Below, piece after piece: positions 45,061 to 53,977 of a stretch of DNA of 64,000 nt. Location: the NCBI RefSeq assembly GCF_018860825.1, contig NZ_JAHKPZ010000034.1, positions 345,768-409,767 on the forward strand, given 5' to 3'. The stretch is from Lacinutrix sp. C3R15. Lineage in GTDB: Bacteria > Bacteroidota > Bacteroidia > Flavobacteriales > Flavobacteriaceae. Numbering within the stretch: the first letter of the stretch is position 1; the number at the start of each line of letters is the position of its first letter. Both the position numbers and the translations under genes were made by a program. The notes under the pieces are model-generated. The model did no database searches. It saw nothing but the letters and a program-made list of their open reading frames with translations, and had not been told where the DNA came from.

Positions 45061-45685
45061 TTGCTTTTTTATTTGCTTTTAATATAGAAGTATCATACCC
45101 TGAAAACTTTTTCATGTAGTATTTAATAGAGGTACCAAAAGCATCTTCAAAACCTACAGCACCATAGCTTCTTAGGTATTTTTTTACACTTCCTGGTCCT
45201 GCAAGATGTGCTGCAGCTAGTATACCAGACTCTGTTACTAGTACACCATTAATGGTCATACCATTAAAACGCTTAATATCTCTACGTAAAATCCACTTGT
45301 TACGTTCTGCATTTGCAATAAATGCTTTTTCTTGTAATTCTGGATTTTGCAAAAATTGGTTAGGGTTATAAATACCTATTAATTTTAGAGTTTCTGCTCC
45401 AAACTGGTATTTTCCTAAATACCCAAACTTATTTACTGTAAAGTAATCTCCTCTAGATTCTTTAAAAGCTAATGCTTCTTTAAAACCTACAAATGATTTT
45501 CCTAAAGTTGGTGTAAATTTCTCTTTTGGGGTATTATAAGCAAATACTCTATTAGAAACTTCTACTTTTGCTACTTCTTTAGTTTCAGGGTTTAATAAAG
45601 CTATAAATGCTTCAGAGGAAAACGAAAGTTTCAATAAAGTACAAATAGTTAATAGTAACGTAAACTTGCTAATATTTTTTATCAT
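45041..45685 (-). CDS. Lysozyme/lytic transglycosylase-like exported protein
   Basis: This 214-residue protein has a hydrophobic N-terminal signal (about 1-25) and a lysozyme-like fold at about 70-200. The segment FKESRGDYFTVNKFGYLGKYQFG has the layout of SLT-type active sites, with the probable catalytic glutamate in KESRGDY and the GKYQFG strand, followed by AAHLAGPGSVKKYL. It probably cleaves peptidoglycan in the periplasm. It has its own promoter element at 45743-45750. The assignment is by motif; the closest family name is uncertain. Confidence 0.75.
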   Translation of the reverse strand: MIKNISKFTLLLTICTLLKLSFSSEAFIALLNPETKEVAKVEVSNRVFAYNTPKEKFTPTLGKSFVGFKEALAFKESRGDYFTVNKFGYLGKYQFGAETLKLIGIYNPNQFLQNPELQEKAFIANAERNKWILRRDIKRFNGMTINGVLVTESGILAAAHLAGPGSVKKYLRSYGAVGFEDAFGTSIKYYMKKFSGYDTSILKANKKAKATSIV

Positions 45686-45742
45686 AACGAATAATTTTTC
45701 AGTAATAATTAATAGTAATAATCACATTAAATTTTCAGCCTG

Positions 45743-45750
45743 CAAATATA
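45743..45750 (-). promoter_or_regulatory. -7 promoter element TATATTTG of the lysozyme-like gene
   Basis: The minus strand reads TATATTTG followed by CA, 57 bases before the ATG at 45685. Confidence 0.5.
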
Positions 45751-45839
45751 CAACATTTTTTTTAAATCTGAAAATCAGTCATTTACACGTTTCTTATTAA
45801 AAATTAGAGTGTTAGCAACACTACATAAAAACAAGTAAT

Positions 45840-46748
45840 CTAAAAATATATAGTATGAAACTTTATTTTGTTTTTATTGTTTATTTCTAACGTAGGAAAT
45901 GGTACTTTAATTACGTTTAAAACACTAAAAACAGATTTCAAGATGTGTGAGTTTGTTTTTATTCTAGAAAAATCTATATCTAAGCTTAAATAATATTGTC
46001 TTATTCTATCTTGAGGTATAAAAACATCTGCAGTGGTTTCGTTTGTTCCTGTAAGCATTCCGTGTGCACCATAACCAAAAGCAAGGTTTAACCATTTAGG
46101 TATTTTTTCAATTTTTAAAAAAGAATGCACATTGGCACTTAGCCAATAGGTTTGCCCATTATAATCTTTTAACATTTCTTCTAGTAAGCCCTCTCCTAGC
46201 TTATCTGACCTTTGTGAAGCATATTTAGTTTGATGAAAAGAGTATTTTAAAGTAACGCGCTGTTCTTGCCAAAGTAATTCTTGACCAATATAAAGCCCTG
46301 TTCCTGCAGCATTAGACAGCATATCTCCCCAAGAAAAACCCCATTCTTTAGAGTATCCATCAAAAACTTCTACTACAGTTAAAAAGCCAAAACCTAAAGT
46401 TGCTCCATATAATATCTGGTCTTTTTTACGTACACCACTCCATTTTAAAAGGTCTGCTCCCACTCGACCAACTTGATACGAAGAAAACACATGCCCAAAC
46501 TTATCCATTTGAAGCCACTCATCATTATCATTAAGCGTATGCAATTTAGAGTTTTCATAGTCTGCATACCATAACTGGTTTAAACCAACTAAGGATAAAC
46601 CAATTGCAGAAGCCTCTGTTATGACTAATGCATTTCTTCTGGGTTTATTTAAAGAATCGCTTGGTGTTAAAAATACATTTATTTTAGACTGTGCGTAAAT
46701 AGTAGTTGTGGCGTATACTACAAATAGGAAGTATAAAATATTTTTCAA
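45840..46748 (-). CDS. DUF2279 family exported protein
   Basis: This 302-residue protein has a signal peptide ending TTIYAQ (about residue 20) and belongs to DUF2279 (YfiM-like): WYADYENSKLHTLNDNDEWLQMDK, GHVFSSYQVGR and EVFDGYSKEWGFSWGDMLSNAAG-type segments are characteristic. The region has conserved aromatic and acidic residues and several amphipathic stretches; it is probably associated with the outer membrane. Function is unknown. The start codon is TTG (46748) and it follows mltG by 5 bases, so it is the last gene of the dapF-GNAT-mltG-DUF2279 unit. Confidence 0.82.
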   Translation of the reverse strand: MKNILYFLFVVYATTTIYAQSKINVFLTPSDSLNKPRRNALVITEASAIGLSLVGLNQLWYADYENSKLHTLNDNDEWLQMDKFGHVFSSYQVGRVGADLLKWSGVRKKDQILYGATLGFGFLTVVEVFDGYSKEWGFSWGDMLSNAAGTGLYIGQELLWQEQRVTLKYSFHQTKYASQRSDKLGEGLLEEMLKDYNGQTYWLSANVHSFLKIEKIPKWLNLAFGYGAHGMLTGTNETTADVFIPQDRIRQYYLSLDIDFSRIKTNSHILKSVFSVLNVIKVPFPTLEINNKNKIKFHTIYF

Positions 46749-46753
46749 AAGAA

Positions 46754-47797
46754 CTATTTATTTATACCTTGAGAAGACAAATAGCGTTGATACTCTCTAG
46801 CATTTGCATTATGTTGCGCTAAAGTTTTAGCAAATTTATGAAAGCCTAATTTTTTAGCATCTGCACAAAAATATAAGTAGGTATGTTTTTCAGAATTTAA
46901 AACAGCATCTATTGCAGATATGTCTGGCATAGCTATAAGTCCTGGAGGTAATCCTAAATTTTTGTAGGTATTATAAGGAGAATCTATTTCTTTATGCACA
47001 TTTAAAACACGTTTTATAATAGTGTTTTTATATTTTGGTAATTGGTATGCAGCAAACTTAAGTGTTGGGTCTGCTTGTAATGGCATACCTATTCTAATTC
47101 TATTTAAATATACTCCTGCTATTCTTGGCTGCTCACTTGCTTGCTTAGATTCTTCATGCACTATAGAAGCTAAAGCCATTACTTCATCTTTAGTTAAGTG
47201 CAAAGCTTTTGCTTTTGCAACACGATTAGTATTCCAGAATCTATTATATTCTTTTAACATTCTATCTCTGAAGGTTTCGGCAGATGAGTTCCAGAAAAAC
47301 TCATAACTATTAGGAATATACATTCCTAAGGCTGTTGTTTTAGAAAACCCGTTTTTTTGTAAAAAATCATTATCAGTCATCGCTTGCAATAGACTTAAAC
47401 TATCTGCTTCAATTTGAGTTGCTATTCTTCCTGCTAGTTTTTCAATAGTTTCCTGATTATTAAAAGCTATTTTAATTGGTACGTTGTTACTGCGTATAGA
47501 GTTTATAATATCATTATTATTCATTCCTTTTTTAATCACAAATCTTCCTGCTTTAAGGTTTGTGTTATATTTCTTCTTTTCTGCTAAAGCATCAAAAGCA
47601 TCTATATCTTTTAATAATGGTATTAGCTGTTCTCTTACGTCATTATAACTTGCATCACTAGAAACATAGATATACGCTTCTTCATTATTAAAGGCTGTAT
47701 TAACCTTAAACATAGCATTGTATACAAAATTTGCAAAAAAAGCAGCTACAATTAATCCTATTATAGCAATTGCTAGAAGTATTTTTTTAAAGTACAT
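46754..47797 (-). CDS. mltG: Endolytic murein transglycosylase MltG
   Basis: MltG cuts newly made glycan strands and is thought to end their polymerisation. The 347-residue protein has one N-terminal membrane anchor (about residues 6-26), a LysM-like subdomain, and the YceG catalytic domain with the conserved segment LASIVHEESKQ, which holds the catalytic glutamate, followed by GVYLNRIRIGMPLQADPT and NTYKNLGLPPGLIAMP. The length is typical. It starts next to the GNAT gene stop and is followed by the DUF2279 gene; dapF in the same unit also serves peptidoglycan synthesis. Confidence 0.95.
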   Translation of the reverse strand: MYFKKILLAIAIIGLIVAAFFANFVYNAMFKVNTAFNNEEAYIYVSSDASYNDVREQLIPLLKDIDAFDALAEKKKYNTNLKAGRFVIKKGMNNNDIINSIRSNNVPIKIAFNNQETIEKLAGRIATQIEADSLSLLQAMTDNDFLQKNGFSKTTALGMYIPNSYEFFWNSSAETFRDRMLKEYNRFWNTNRVAKAKALHLTKDEVMALASIVHEESKQASEQPRIAGVYLNRIRIGMPLQADPTLKFAAYQLPKYKNTIIKRVLNVHKEIDSPYNTYKNLGLPPGLIAMPDISAIDAVLNSEKHTYLYFCADAKKLGFHKFAKTLAQHNANAREYQRYLSSQGINK

Positions 47798-48322
47798 TTA
47801 TTTATTAATGAGTTGAAAAATATATTCGTTTTTAAATTGATTGTTGATTAAATTCCAATCTTTTTTTAATCCTATTTCCTGAAACCCTTGATTGGTAAAA
47901 AGAGCTATACTTGCTTTATTTTCTTCTGATATGTTGCAATACAGCTGGTGCATATCTAAATGGGTAAAGCAATAATTAACCAACAAACTTAAGGCTTCTT
48001 TACCAAATCCTTTTTGTCTATTAGCTGCTTCTTTTACTAAAATACCAATTCCTGCTCTTCGGTTTTTAACGTCAAAATCAAAAACATCAATCATACCAAG
48101 TGCTTCATTAGCATAACTAGAAATTACCAGTCTTAACTGTTTTACTTCGTAAATATCTTTATGTGCATGCTCTAAATATTGCTTAATTAAATATTTAGAA
48201 TAAGGTGTTATGGTATTACTAATCTCCCAAATGCTTTCATCGTTTTCAATAGTATGAATAAATGCTAAGTCTTCGGGTTCTAGAGCGCGTAAATAAATAT
48301 GTTCGCCTTTTAATGTAATCAT
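47798..48322 (-). CDS. GNAT family N-acetyltransferase
   Basis: This 174-residue RimJ/RimL-like acetyltransferase starts with the usual IYLRALEPEDLAFIHTIEND. It has the acetyl-CoA loop in RQKGFGKEALSLL and the closing HLDMHQLYCNISEENKAS/ALFTNQGFQ region. Relatives modify the N-terminus of ribosomal proteins, aminoglycosides or metabolites, so the substrate is open. The start overlaps the dapF stop by 4 bases and its end touches mltG, an order often seen in flavobacteria. Confidence 0.88.
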   Translation of the reverse strand: MITLKGEHIYLRALEPEDLAFIHTIENDESIWEISNTITPYSKYLIKQYLEHAHKDIYEVKQLRLVISSYANEALGMIDVFDFDVKNRRAGIGILVKEAANRQKGFGKEALSLLVNYCFTHLDMHQLYCNISEENKASIALFTNQGFQEIGLKKDWNLINNQFKNEYIFQLINK

Positions 48323-49095
48323 GAAATGGTACCTTTAAAAACTTGTTTTGCAGGACCAATTAACCAAATATCTTGGTATGCTTCTCCTTTTTTAACAAAA
48401 GACACTTGTAACTCTCCTCCTTGTACTTTTAGATTAATTAGATTTTTTTCAGTCTCACCAATATAATGCATTGCAATAGCCACTGCTGTAACTCCTGTTC
48501 CGCAAGATAAGGTTTCGTCTTCAACACCACGTTCATAGGTTCTTACAGCAAAGGTAGAGTCGTTAATTTTTGAAACAAAGTTTACATTTGTTCCTGCTTC
48601 GTTATACGGACTACCATATCTAATTTTTGCACCTTTGCTTTTAATATCAAAGGTTTTTAAATTTGCTTCTTTTTGCACATGATGCGGTGAACCTGTATTT
48701 AAGAAAATGTGATTGGCGTGTTTTTCTACCAAATCTACATTTTGCATGTGTAGTTTTATTATATCATCTTCTATTATAGCATCATGCATGCCATCTATAG
48801 CTTGAAAAGTTGTATGGTCTTTTACAATGTTTAAAAAATTTGCAAATGCTACAATGCATCTTCCTCCATTTCCACACATTGTGCTTTCATTTCCGTCGGC
48901 ATTATAATACACCATTTTAAAATCTGCTGTTTCATGGTTTTCAAGTAATATTAAACCATCGGCTCCAATACCAAAACGTCTATCGCACAAAAACGCTACT
49001 TTTTTTGTGTCTTTTTTGTTAAACGTTTTTAAACGATTGTCTATCATAACAAAATCGTTTCCTGTGCCTTGGTATTTATAAAAAGTATGTGTCAT
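48319..49095 (-). CDS. dapF: Diaminopimelate epimerase
   Basis: DapF converts LL- to meso-diaminopimelate for lysine and peptidoglycan. The 258-residue protein has the two active-site cysteines in the expected settings, MCGNGGRC (about residue 73) and LSCGTGVTA (about residue 200), plus the N-terminal KYQGTGNDFVMID. The length is typical. It is the first gene of a minus-strand unit; a TATATTTG promoter element lies 19 bases upstream. The htrA gene is divergent, 139 bases away. Confidence 0.96.
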   Translation of the reverse strand: MTHTFYKYQGTGNDFVMIDNRLKTFNKKDTKKVAFLCDRRFGIGADGLILLENHETADFKMVYYNADGNESTMCGNGGRCIVAFANFLNIVKDHTTFQAIDGMHDAIIEDDIIKLHMQNVDLVEKHANHIFLNTGSPHHVQKEANLKTFDIKSKGAKIRYGSPYNEAGTNVNFVSKINDSTFAVRTYERGVEDETLSCGTGVTAVAIAMHYIGETEKNLINLKVQGGELQVSFVKKGEAYQDIWLIGPAKQVFKGTIS

Positions 49096-49114
49096 TAAAT
49101 AGAAATTATTACGA

Positions 49115-49122
49115 CAAATATA
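49115..49122 (-). promoter_or_regulatory. -7 promoter element TATATTTG of the dapF unit
   Basis: The minus strand reads TATATTTG, with 19 bases to the dapF ATG. Confidence 0.5.
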
Positions 49123-49234
49123 GTGATATTAAACTGTATTATCAGGTGTTAAATACGCGTTAAAGTTGATTTTATTAAACAACAATTTTTTAATTTTAAT
49201 CGTTAACCTTTTTATACTAAACATAAATATTATT

Positions 49235-50650
49235 ATGAAAAAGATTTTATCAATACTATTCGTTTCGGCATTAGGAGGAGCAATAACTTTAGGTGCCTAC
49301 AAAGTTTTTATTGAAAAGAACCAAGAGGTTGTAATACAAGAAAAACAAGAACAGCCTTTTTCTTTTCCCGTAAATCACAATACTAAAAACGCTAATTTTA
49401 TTCCAGATGCAGATGTAAGTTTTGTAGCTGCAGCAGAAAAAACAGTACATACTGTTGTACACGTAAAAAACACTACAGTAAGCAGTGGCCAAATGACTTT
49501 TGAAGATTTATTTTTTGGAAGACAAACCCAACGTGCACAAATTGGTACTGGTTCTGGAGTAATTATTTCGCCTGATGGTTATATTATTACTAACAATCAT
49601 GTAATAGCTGGTTCAAGAGCACTTACGGTTACCTTAAATAATAATAAAACTTATGAGGCTAAAATTATTGGTACAGATGAAAAAACAGATATCGCTTTAA
49701 TTAAAGTAGAAGCAGATGAAGAACTACCATTTACTACTTTTGGCGATAGTGACCAAGCTAAAATTGGCGAATGGGTTTTAGCGGTTGGTAACCCTTTTAA
49801 CCTTACATCTACAGTAACTGCAGGAATTATTAGTGCAAAATCTAGAGACTTATCTGGTTTAAGTAATCAATCTTTTATACAAACCGATGCTGCTGTTAAT
49901 CCTGGTAATTCTGGTGGAGCGCTTGTAAATACAAATGGTGATTTAATTGGTATAAATACTGCCATTACCTCACAAACAGGCTCTTATATTGGCTATTCTT
50001 TTGCAGTACCTAGTAATATTGCCAAAAAAGTGGTGCAAGATATAATGGAGTTTGGTAATGTACAAAACGGTATTTTAGGTGTTTCTGGTGGTTCTATTAG
50101 TGCTGGTTATGCTGAAAAATTTGGACTTAACACTACAGAAGGTTTTTATATTGAAGAAGTGGAAGAAGATTCTGGTGCTGATATTGCTGGATTAAAAAGT
50201 GGTGATATTATTCAAAAAATAGAAAATATTGAAATTAAAAAGTTTTCTGACTTAAAAGGATTTTTAAATTCTAAAAGTCCTAATGATGTTGTAAACGTAA
50301 CTATTTTAAGAGATGGAGAGAAAAAAGTATTTCCTGTTACTTTACTTAAAAACGAAACCTTAACGGTTCCTATTATAGGTGTTATTAAAAATGCAAAACC
50401 AAAAGATCTTAAAAAATATAAAACAGAAAACGGAGTAAAAATTGCCAGACTAACCAATAATAAAAATTATTTAGGCTATTGGATGAATAATGGCGTGCAA
50501 GTTGGTGATATTATTACAGCAATTAATGACACCAAAGTAAACAGTGTTGATGATGTGCAAGCCATATTAAAAAACAGACATACTAATGATTTACTACGTA
50601 TAGAATTAATAAATTCTAAAGGAGAAAAAGAACGATATAACTTTAGATAA
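49235..50650 (+). CDS. HtrA/Deg-family periplasmic serine protease
   Basis: This 471-residue protease/chaperone has a hydrophobic N-terminal anchor or signal (about 1-22). A trypsin-like domain carries the catalytic triad: His in TNNHVIAG, Asp in DEKTDIALIK and Ser in NPGNSGGAL. Two PDZ domains follow (about 270-365 and 375-468; GLKSGDIIQKIENIEI and GVQVGDIITAINDTKV). It degrades or refolds damaged exported proteins. The frame opens at a TTG (49166), but those 23 residues are not family-like, and the ATG at 49235 gives a normal signal sequence. It has its own terminator. Confidence 0.93.
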   Translation: MKKILSILFVSALGGAITLGAYKVFIEKNQEVVIQEKQEQPFSFPVNHNTKNANFIPDADVSFVAAAEKTVHTVVHVKNTTVSSGQMTFEDLFFGRQTQRAQIGTGSGVIISPDGYIITNNHVIAGSRALTVTLNNNKTYEAKIIGTDEKTDIALIKVEADEELPFTTFGDSDQAKIGEWVLAVGNPFNLTSTVTAGIISAKSRDLSGLSNQSFIQTDAAVNPGNSGGALVNTNGDLIGINTAITSQTGSYIGYSFAVPSNIAKKVVQDIMEFGNVQNGILGVSGGSISAGYAEKFGLNTTEGFYIEEVEEDSGADIAGLKSGDIIQKIENIEIKKFSDLKGFLNSKSPNDVVNVTILRDGEKKVFPVTLLKNETLTVPIIGVIKNAKPKDLKKYKTENGVKIARLTNNKNYLGYWMNNGVQVGDIITAINDTKVNSVDDVQAILKNRHTNDLLRIELINSKGEKERYNFR

Positions 50651-50678
50651 TTTAATTTAAAAAATCATTTTTACACCT

Positions 50679-50710
50679 AACGCTCTAGTATTTTCTAGAG
50701 CGTTTTTATT
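50679..50710 (+). terminator. Intrinsic terminator of the htrA gene
   Basis: AACGCTCTAG (50679-50688) pairs with CTAGAGCGTT (50695-50704) around a 6-base loop, followed by TTTATTTTA. Confidence 0.9.
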
Positions 50711-50747
50711 TTATTAAAAATTAGTTACGAAAACGTTTGAAATATGT

Positions 50748-50755
50748 TACTTTTG
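50748..50755 (+). promoter_or_regulatory. -7 promoter element TACTTTTG of the GAPDH gene
   Basis: TACTTTTG followed by C matches TAnnTTTG and lies 36 bases before the ATG. No clear TTG at the right distance was found. Confidence 0.5.
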
Positions 50756-50791
50756 CAAAAAATTTAACAACACAATTAAAATATTTTAACA

Positions 50792-52240
50792 ATGCCTATT
50801 AACGAAACTTATGAAAGCGAATTAGCTTTTCAAGCAGATAGACGTAGAGCTACTGTAGAATTTATTAAAATAGTAAGCGACCTTTGGTACGATAAATCTA
50901 TCGAATTAGTGATTTTTAGAAATCAATTAATAGACAAAAATGTAAGCGACATTTTAAACTTACACGAATATGCCTGTGAATTTGTACAGAAACCAATTTC
51001 TATTTTTGACTCTGTAGAAATAGCACAAGCAATTAACAATTTAGACCTTCCTCCTGCTAAATTAGATATAGGAAAATTAACTTTTGAGTATCATATGGAA
51101 GAAGGCAAATACAACAATGCTACTGCATTTGTTGCAGACAAACTTAAAGATGCTAGTAAAAATAACACCATAACTCCCAAAGATGTTGTGCTTTATGGTT
51201 TTGGTAGAATTGGTCGTTTAGTTGCTAGAGAGTTAATGACAAAAGCTGGAAAAGGAACGCAATTGCGTTTAAGAGCAATTGTTACTCGTGGCGAAATAAA
51301 CGCTACTGTTTTAGAAAAAAGAGCCTCTTTACTACGTGATGATTCTGTACATGGTGATTTTTCTGGAACCGTTTCTATAGATGTAGAAAATAGCGCTTTA
51401 ATAATAAATGGTACTACTGTAAATATTATTTCTGCTAATGCACCAGAAGATATTGACTATACTAAATATAATATTAATAATGCTTTAGTTATTGATAACA
51501 CTGGAGCGTTTAGAGATAACGAAGCATTAAGCAGACACCTAAAATCTAAAGGAACAGACAAAGTATTACTTACTGCTCCAGGAAAAGGTGTACCTAATAT
51601 TGTACATGGTGTAAACCATTATGAACATAATCCAGACGAAGTAAATATTTTTTCTGCAGCTTCTTGTACAACAAATGCAATCACTCCTATTTTAAAAGCT
51701 ATGGAAGATTCTTTTGGAGTAAAAACAGGTCACCTTGAAACCATTCACGCATATACCAACGATCAAAATTTAGTAGATAATTTTCATAAAAAATACAGAC
51801 GTGGTCGTGCTGCTGCATTAAATATGGTAATTACAGAAACAGGAGCCGGAAAAGCAGTTAGTAAAGCTTTACCTAGTTTAGAAGGAAAATTAACCTCTAA
51901 TGCTATTAGAGTTCCTGTACCTAACGGATCTTTAGCTATTTTAAATTTAGAATTAGAAAATCCTACTTCTATTGATGGTATAAACACCATAATGAAAAAA
52001 TATGCTCTTGAAGGTAATTTGGTTGAACAAATAAAATACGAGTTAAGTGATGAGTTAGTATCTAGCGATATAGTAGGTTGCTCTGCTCCTTCTATTTATG
52101 ATAGTAAAGCAACTATTGTTAGAGCTGACGGTAAAAACGCTATCTTATATATTTGGTATGATAACGAGTATGGCTATAGCCATCAAGTAGTTAGGTTAGC
52201 AAAATATATAGCTAAAGTTAGAAGACATACTTATTATTAA
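50792..52240 (+). CDS. gap: Glyceraldehyde-3-phosphate dehydrogenase with N-terminal extension
   Basis: This 482-residue enzyme has the GAPDH core from about residue 127: the NAD-binding start VLYGFGRIGRLVARE, the catalytic cysteine in SAASCTTNAITP, the conserved HAYTNDQNLVDN and the C-terminal WYDNEYGYSHQ. Normal GAPDH is about 335 residues; the extra 125 or so N-terminal residues are helical and acidic and have no recognised domain. Long GAPDH forms of this length occur across Bacteroidetes, often beside a second short GAPDH elsewhere in the genome. The direction (glycolytic or gluconeogenic) cannot be told from sequence. It is monocistronic with its own promoter and terminator. Confidence 0.93.
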   Translation: MPINETYESELAFQADRRRATVEFIKIVSDLWYDKSIELVIFRNQLIDKNVSDILNLHEYACEFVQKPISIFDSVEIAQAINNLDLPPAKLDIGKLTFEYHMEEGKYNNATAFVADKLKDASKNNTITPKDVVLYGFGRIGRLVARELMTKAGKGTQLRLRAIVTRGEINATVLEKRASLLRDDSVHGDFSGTVSIDVENSALIINGTTVNIISANAPEDIDYTKYNINNALVIDNTGAFRDNEALSRHLKSKGTDKVLLTAPGKGVPNIVHGVNHYEHNPDEVNIFSAASCTTNAITPILKAMEDSFGVKTGHLETIHAYTNDQNLVDNFHKKYRRGRAAALNMVITETGAGKAVSKALPSLEGKLTSNAIRVPVPNGSLAILNLELENPTSIDGINTIMKKYALEGNLVEQIKYELSDELVSSDIVGCSAPSIYDSKATIVRADGKNAILYIWYDNEYGYSHQVVRLAKYIAKVRRHTYY

Positions 52241-52277
52241 TAGTAAGATCTAAATTGTAATTACCAACGTATATATT

Positions 52278-52305
52278 AAAGCCTCGCATTTGTGAGGCTT
52301 TTTAA
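52278..52305 (+). terminator. Intrinsic terminator of the GAPDH gene
   Basis: AAAGCCTC (52278-52285) pairs with GAGGCTTT (52294-52301), with part of the loop also able to pair, followed by a T-rich run. Confidence 0.9.
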
Positions 52306-52422
52306 TTAATTTTTTTTTTAAGCTAAATGCATTTTCTACAAAATCATTTTGAAGTTCATTTAGCATCTAAATAAACATATTTTGTTATTTTCGTAAAAAA
52401 TAAACCAAACTACATTTACTAA

Positions 52423-53049
52423 ATGAATTCTTTTAAATTTATTATAATTCTATCTATATCTTTATTCTGTACAACAATTAATGCTCAAACAGGAAATGAC
52501 AAAGAGGAGGAAAAACTTTCGTTAAATACTGGTACAATAAATGAGCAGTTTGAATATATTTTAAAAAAATCAGGAAATTTTAAAGGTACTAATGGGCAAC
52601 CTTATGAAGCCGTTAAACGCAGCATGTTCCTTACTTTACAAGCACATACCATTGATTCTTTAAAAACCATTCATAAAAACCTAACAGAAACACAAGCTGT
52701 TGTAAATAACCAAGCAAAAGAAATTGCTACATTAAAAACTAGTTTATCTAACACACAAGATACCCTAGATAAAACAAATGAAGAAAAAGATAGCATGTCT
52801 TTATTTGGTATAGCAATGAGTAAATCTGGATACAATGTACTTATGTGGTCTATTATTGGTGCTTTATTAGCATTTTTATTATTCTTTATCTATAAATTTA
52901 AAAATAGTAATGCTATAACTAAAGAAGCAAATAAATCTTTAGCAGAAATTGAAGAAGAATTTGAGGAACACAGAAAAATAGCTTTAGAACGCGAGCAAAA
53001 AGTTAGAAGACAACTACAAGACGAGTTAAACAAACAAAAAAAGCTATAA
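52423..53049 (+). CDS. Membrane-anchored coiled-coil protein of unknown function
   Basis: This 208-residue protein has a signal peptide ending TTINAQ (about residue 22) and an exported region with the conserved-looking phrase LNTGTINEQFEYILKKSGNF. A first coiled coil spans about 85-125, one membrane helix about 142-165 (LMWSIIGALLAFLLFFIYKF), and a second, very charged coiled coil about 168-208 (REQKVRRQLQDELNKQKKL), probably in the cytoplasm. It lies 221 bases before trmD and has its own terminator, so it is a separate gene. I recall relatives placed beside trmD and sometimes mislabelled as that methyltransferase; no methyltransferase motif is present. Confidence 0.7.
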   Translation: MNSFKFIIILSISLFCTTINAQTGNDKEEEKLSLNTGTINEQFEYILKKSGNFKGTNGQPYEAVKRSMFLTLQAHTIDSLKTIHKNLTETQAVVNNQAKEIATLKTSLSNTQDTLDKTNEEKDSMSLFGIAMSKSGYNVLMWSIIGALLAFLLFFIYKFKNSNAITKEANKSLAEIEEEFEEHRKIALEREQKVRRQLQDELNKQKKL

Positions 53050-53072
53050 AAATTGCTTTTATAAAAAATTAA

Positions 53073-53106
53073 AAAATCTGTAATTCTCTTTACAGATTTT
53101 TTTTTT
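53073..53106 (+). terminator. Intrinsic terminator of the coiled-coil protein gene
   Basis: AAAATCTGTA (53073-53082) pairs perfectly with TACAGATTTT (53091-53100) around an 8-base loop, followed by six more T. Confidence 0.92.
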
Positions 53107-53243
53107 GTTATAATACACAGCTATACAGCAAATCTAGAACTGCTTTTTAAAAACTACAAAAGTTGTTTTAAATTGAAATAGAACCTTTTACTTTATTAAA
53201 AAAACTGAGAAAACTAATTCTTTAAAATTCATCATATTCTTTG

Positions 53244-53251
53244 CATCTTTG
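53244..53251 (+). promoter_or_regulatory. Possible -7 promoter element CATCTTTG of trmD
   Basis: CATCTTTG differs from TAnnTTTG at one base and ends 19 bases before the trmD ATG. An overlapping alternative TATTCTTTG lies just upstream at 53235-53243. Confidence 0.35.
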
Positions 53252-53270
53252 TAACTTATACAGAAGACTC

Positions 53271-53948
53271 ATGAGAATTGACATTATAACTGTTTTACCA
53301 GAATTACTAGAAAGCCCTTTTAGCGCATCTATACTTAAAAGAGCAATTGAAGCAGAACTGGTAGAAGTACACTTTCATAATCTACGCGATTATACAACAG
53401 ATAACTATAAATCTATAGACGATACTCAATTTGGTGGTGGCGCAGGAATGGTAATGATGATAGAACCTATAGATAAATGTATCTCTAAACTAAAAGCAGA
53501 ACGCCAATATGATGAAGTTATTTATATGACTCCTGATGGAAAAACCTTAAATCAAGGTATGGCAAACCAATTATCTTTAAAAGAAAATATAATTATTCTT
53601 TGCGGACATTATAAAGGTGTAGACCAACGCGTTCGTGATCAATTTATAACCAAAGAAATATCTATTGGAGATTATGTTTTATCTGGAGGAGAACTTGGTG
53701 CTGCAGTATTATGTGATGCCGTAATTAGATTAATTCCTGGAGTTTTAGGAAACGAAACATCTGCATTAACAGATTCTTTTCAAGACAACCTATTAGCGCC
53801 TCCAATTTATACCAGACCAAGAGATTATAAAGGTTGGGAAGTTCCTGAGTTACTATTTAGTGGTAACCATGCTAAAATTGAAAAATGGAGAGAAGAACAA
53901 GCATACCAACGTACTAAAGATAGAAGACCTGATTTATTAGAAGACTAA
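53271..53948 (+). CDS. trmD: tRNA (guanine(37)-N1)-methyltransferase
   Basis: TrmD methylates N1 of G37 in tRNAs and so prevents frameshifting. The 225-residue protein has the trefoil-knot SAM site ([27 protein letters not shown]) and the conserved N-terminus [17 protein letters not shown]. The frame is open to a TTG at 53241, but the extra ten residues are foreign to the family and a promoter element overlaps them, so the ATG at 53271 is the start. The C-terminal [15 protein letters not shown] is typical. In flavobacteria trmD and rplS are close, as here. Confidence 0.97.
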   Translation: MRIDIITVLPELLESPFSASILKRAIEAELVEVHFHNLRDYTTDNYKSIDDTQFGGGAGMVMMIEPIDKCISKLKAERQYDEVIYMTPDGKTLNQGMANQLSLKENIIILCGHYKGVDQRVRDQFITKEISIGDYVLSGGELGAAVLCDAVIRLIPGVLGNETSALTDSFQDNLLAPPIYTRPRDYKGWEVPELLFSGNHAKIEKWREEQAYQRTKDRRPDLLED

Positions 53949-53977
53949 TTTTTATATACATTTCTAAAAAAACTAAA

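Noticed and set aside
49166..49234. TTG-initiated N-terminal extension of the HtrA protease
   Set aside because: The 23 extra residues are derived from AT-rich leader DNA and would bury the signal peptide; the ATG at 49235 gives a standard one.
53241..53270. TTG-initiated extension of trmD
   Set aside because: It overlaps the probable promoter elements, and the residues before MRIDIITV are not part of the family.
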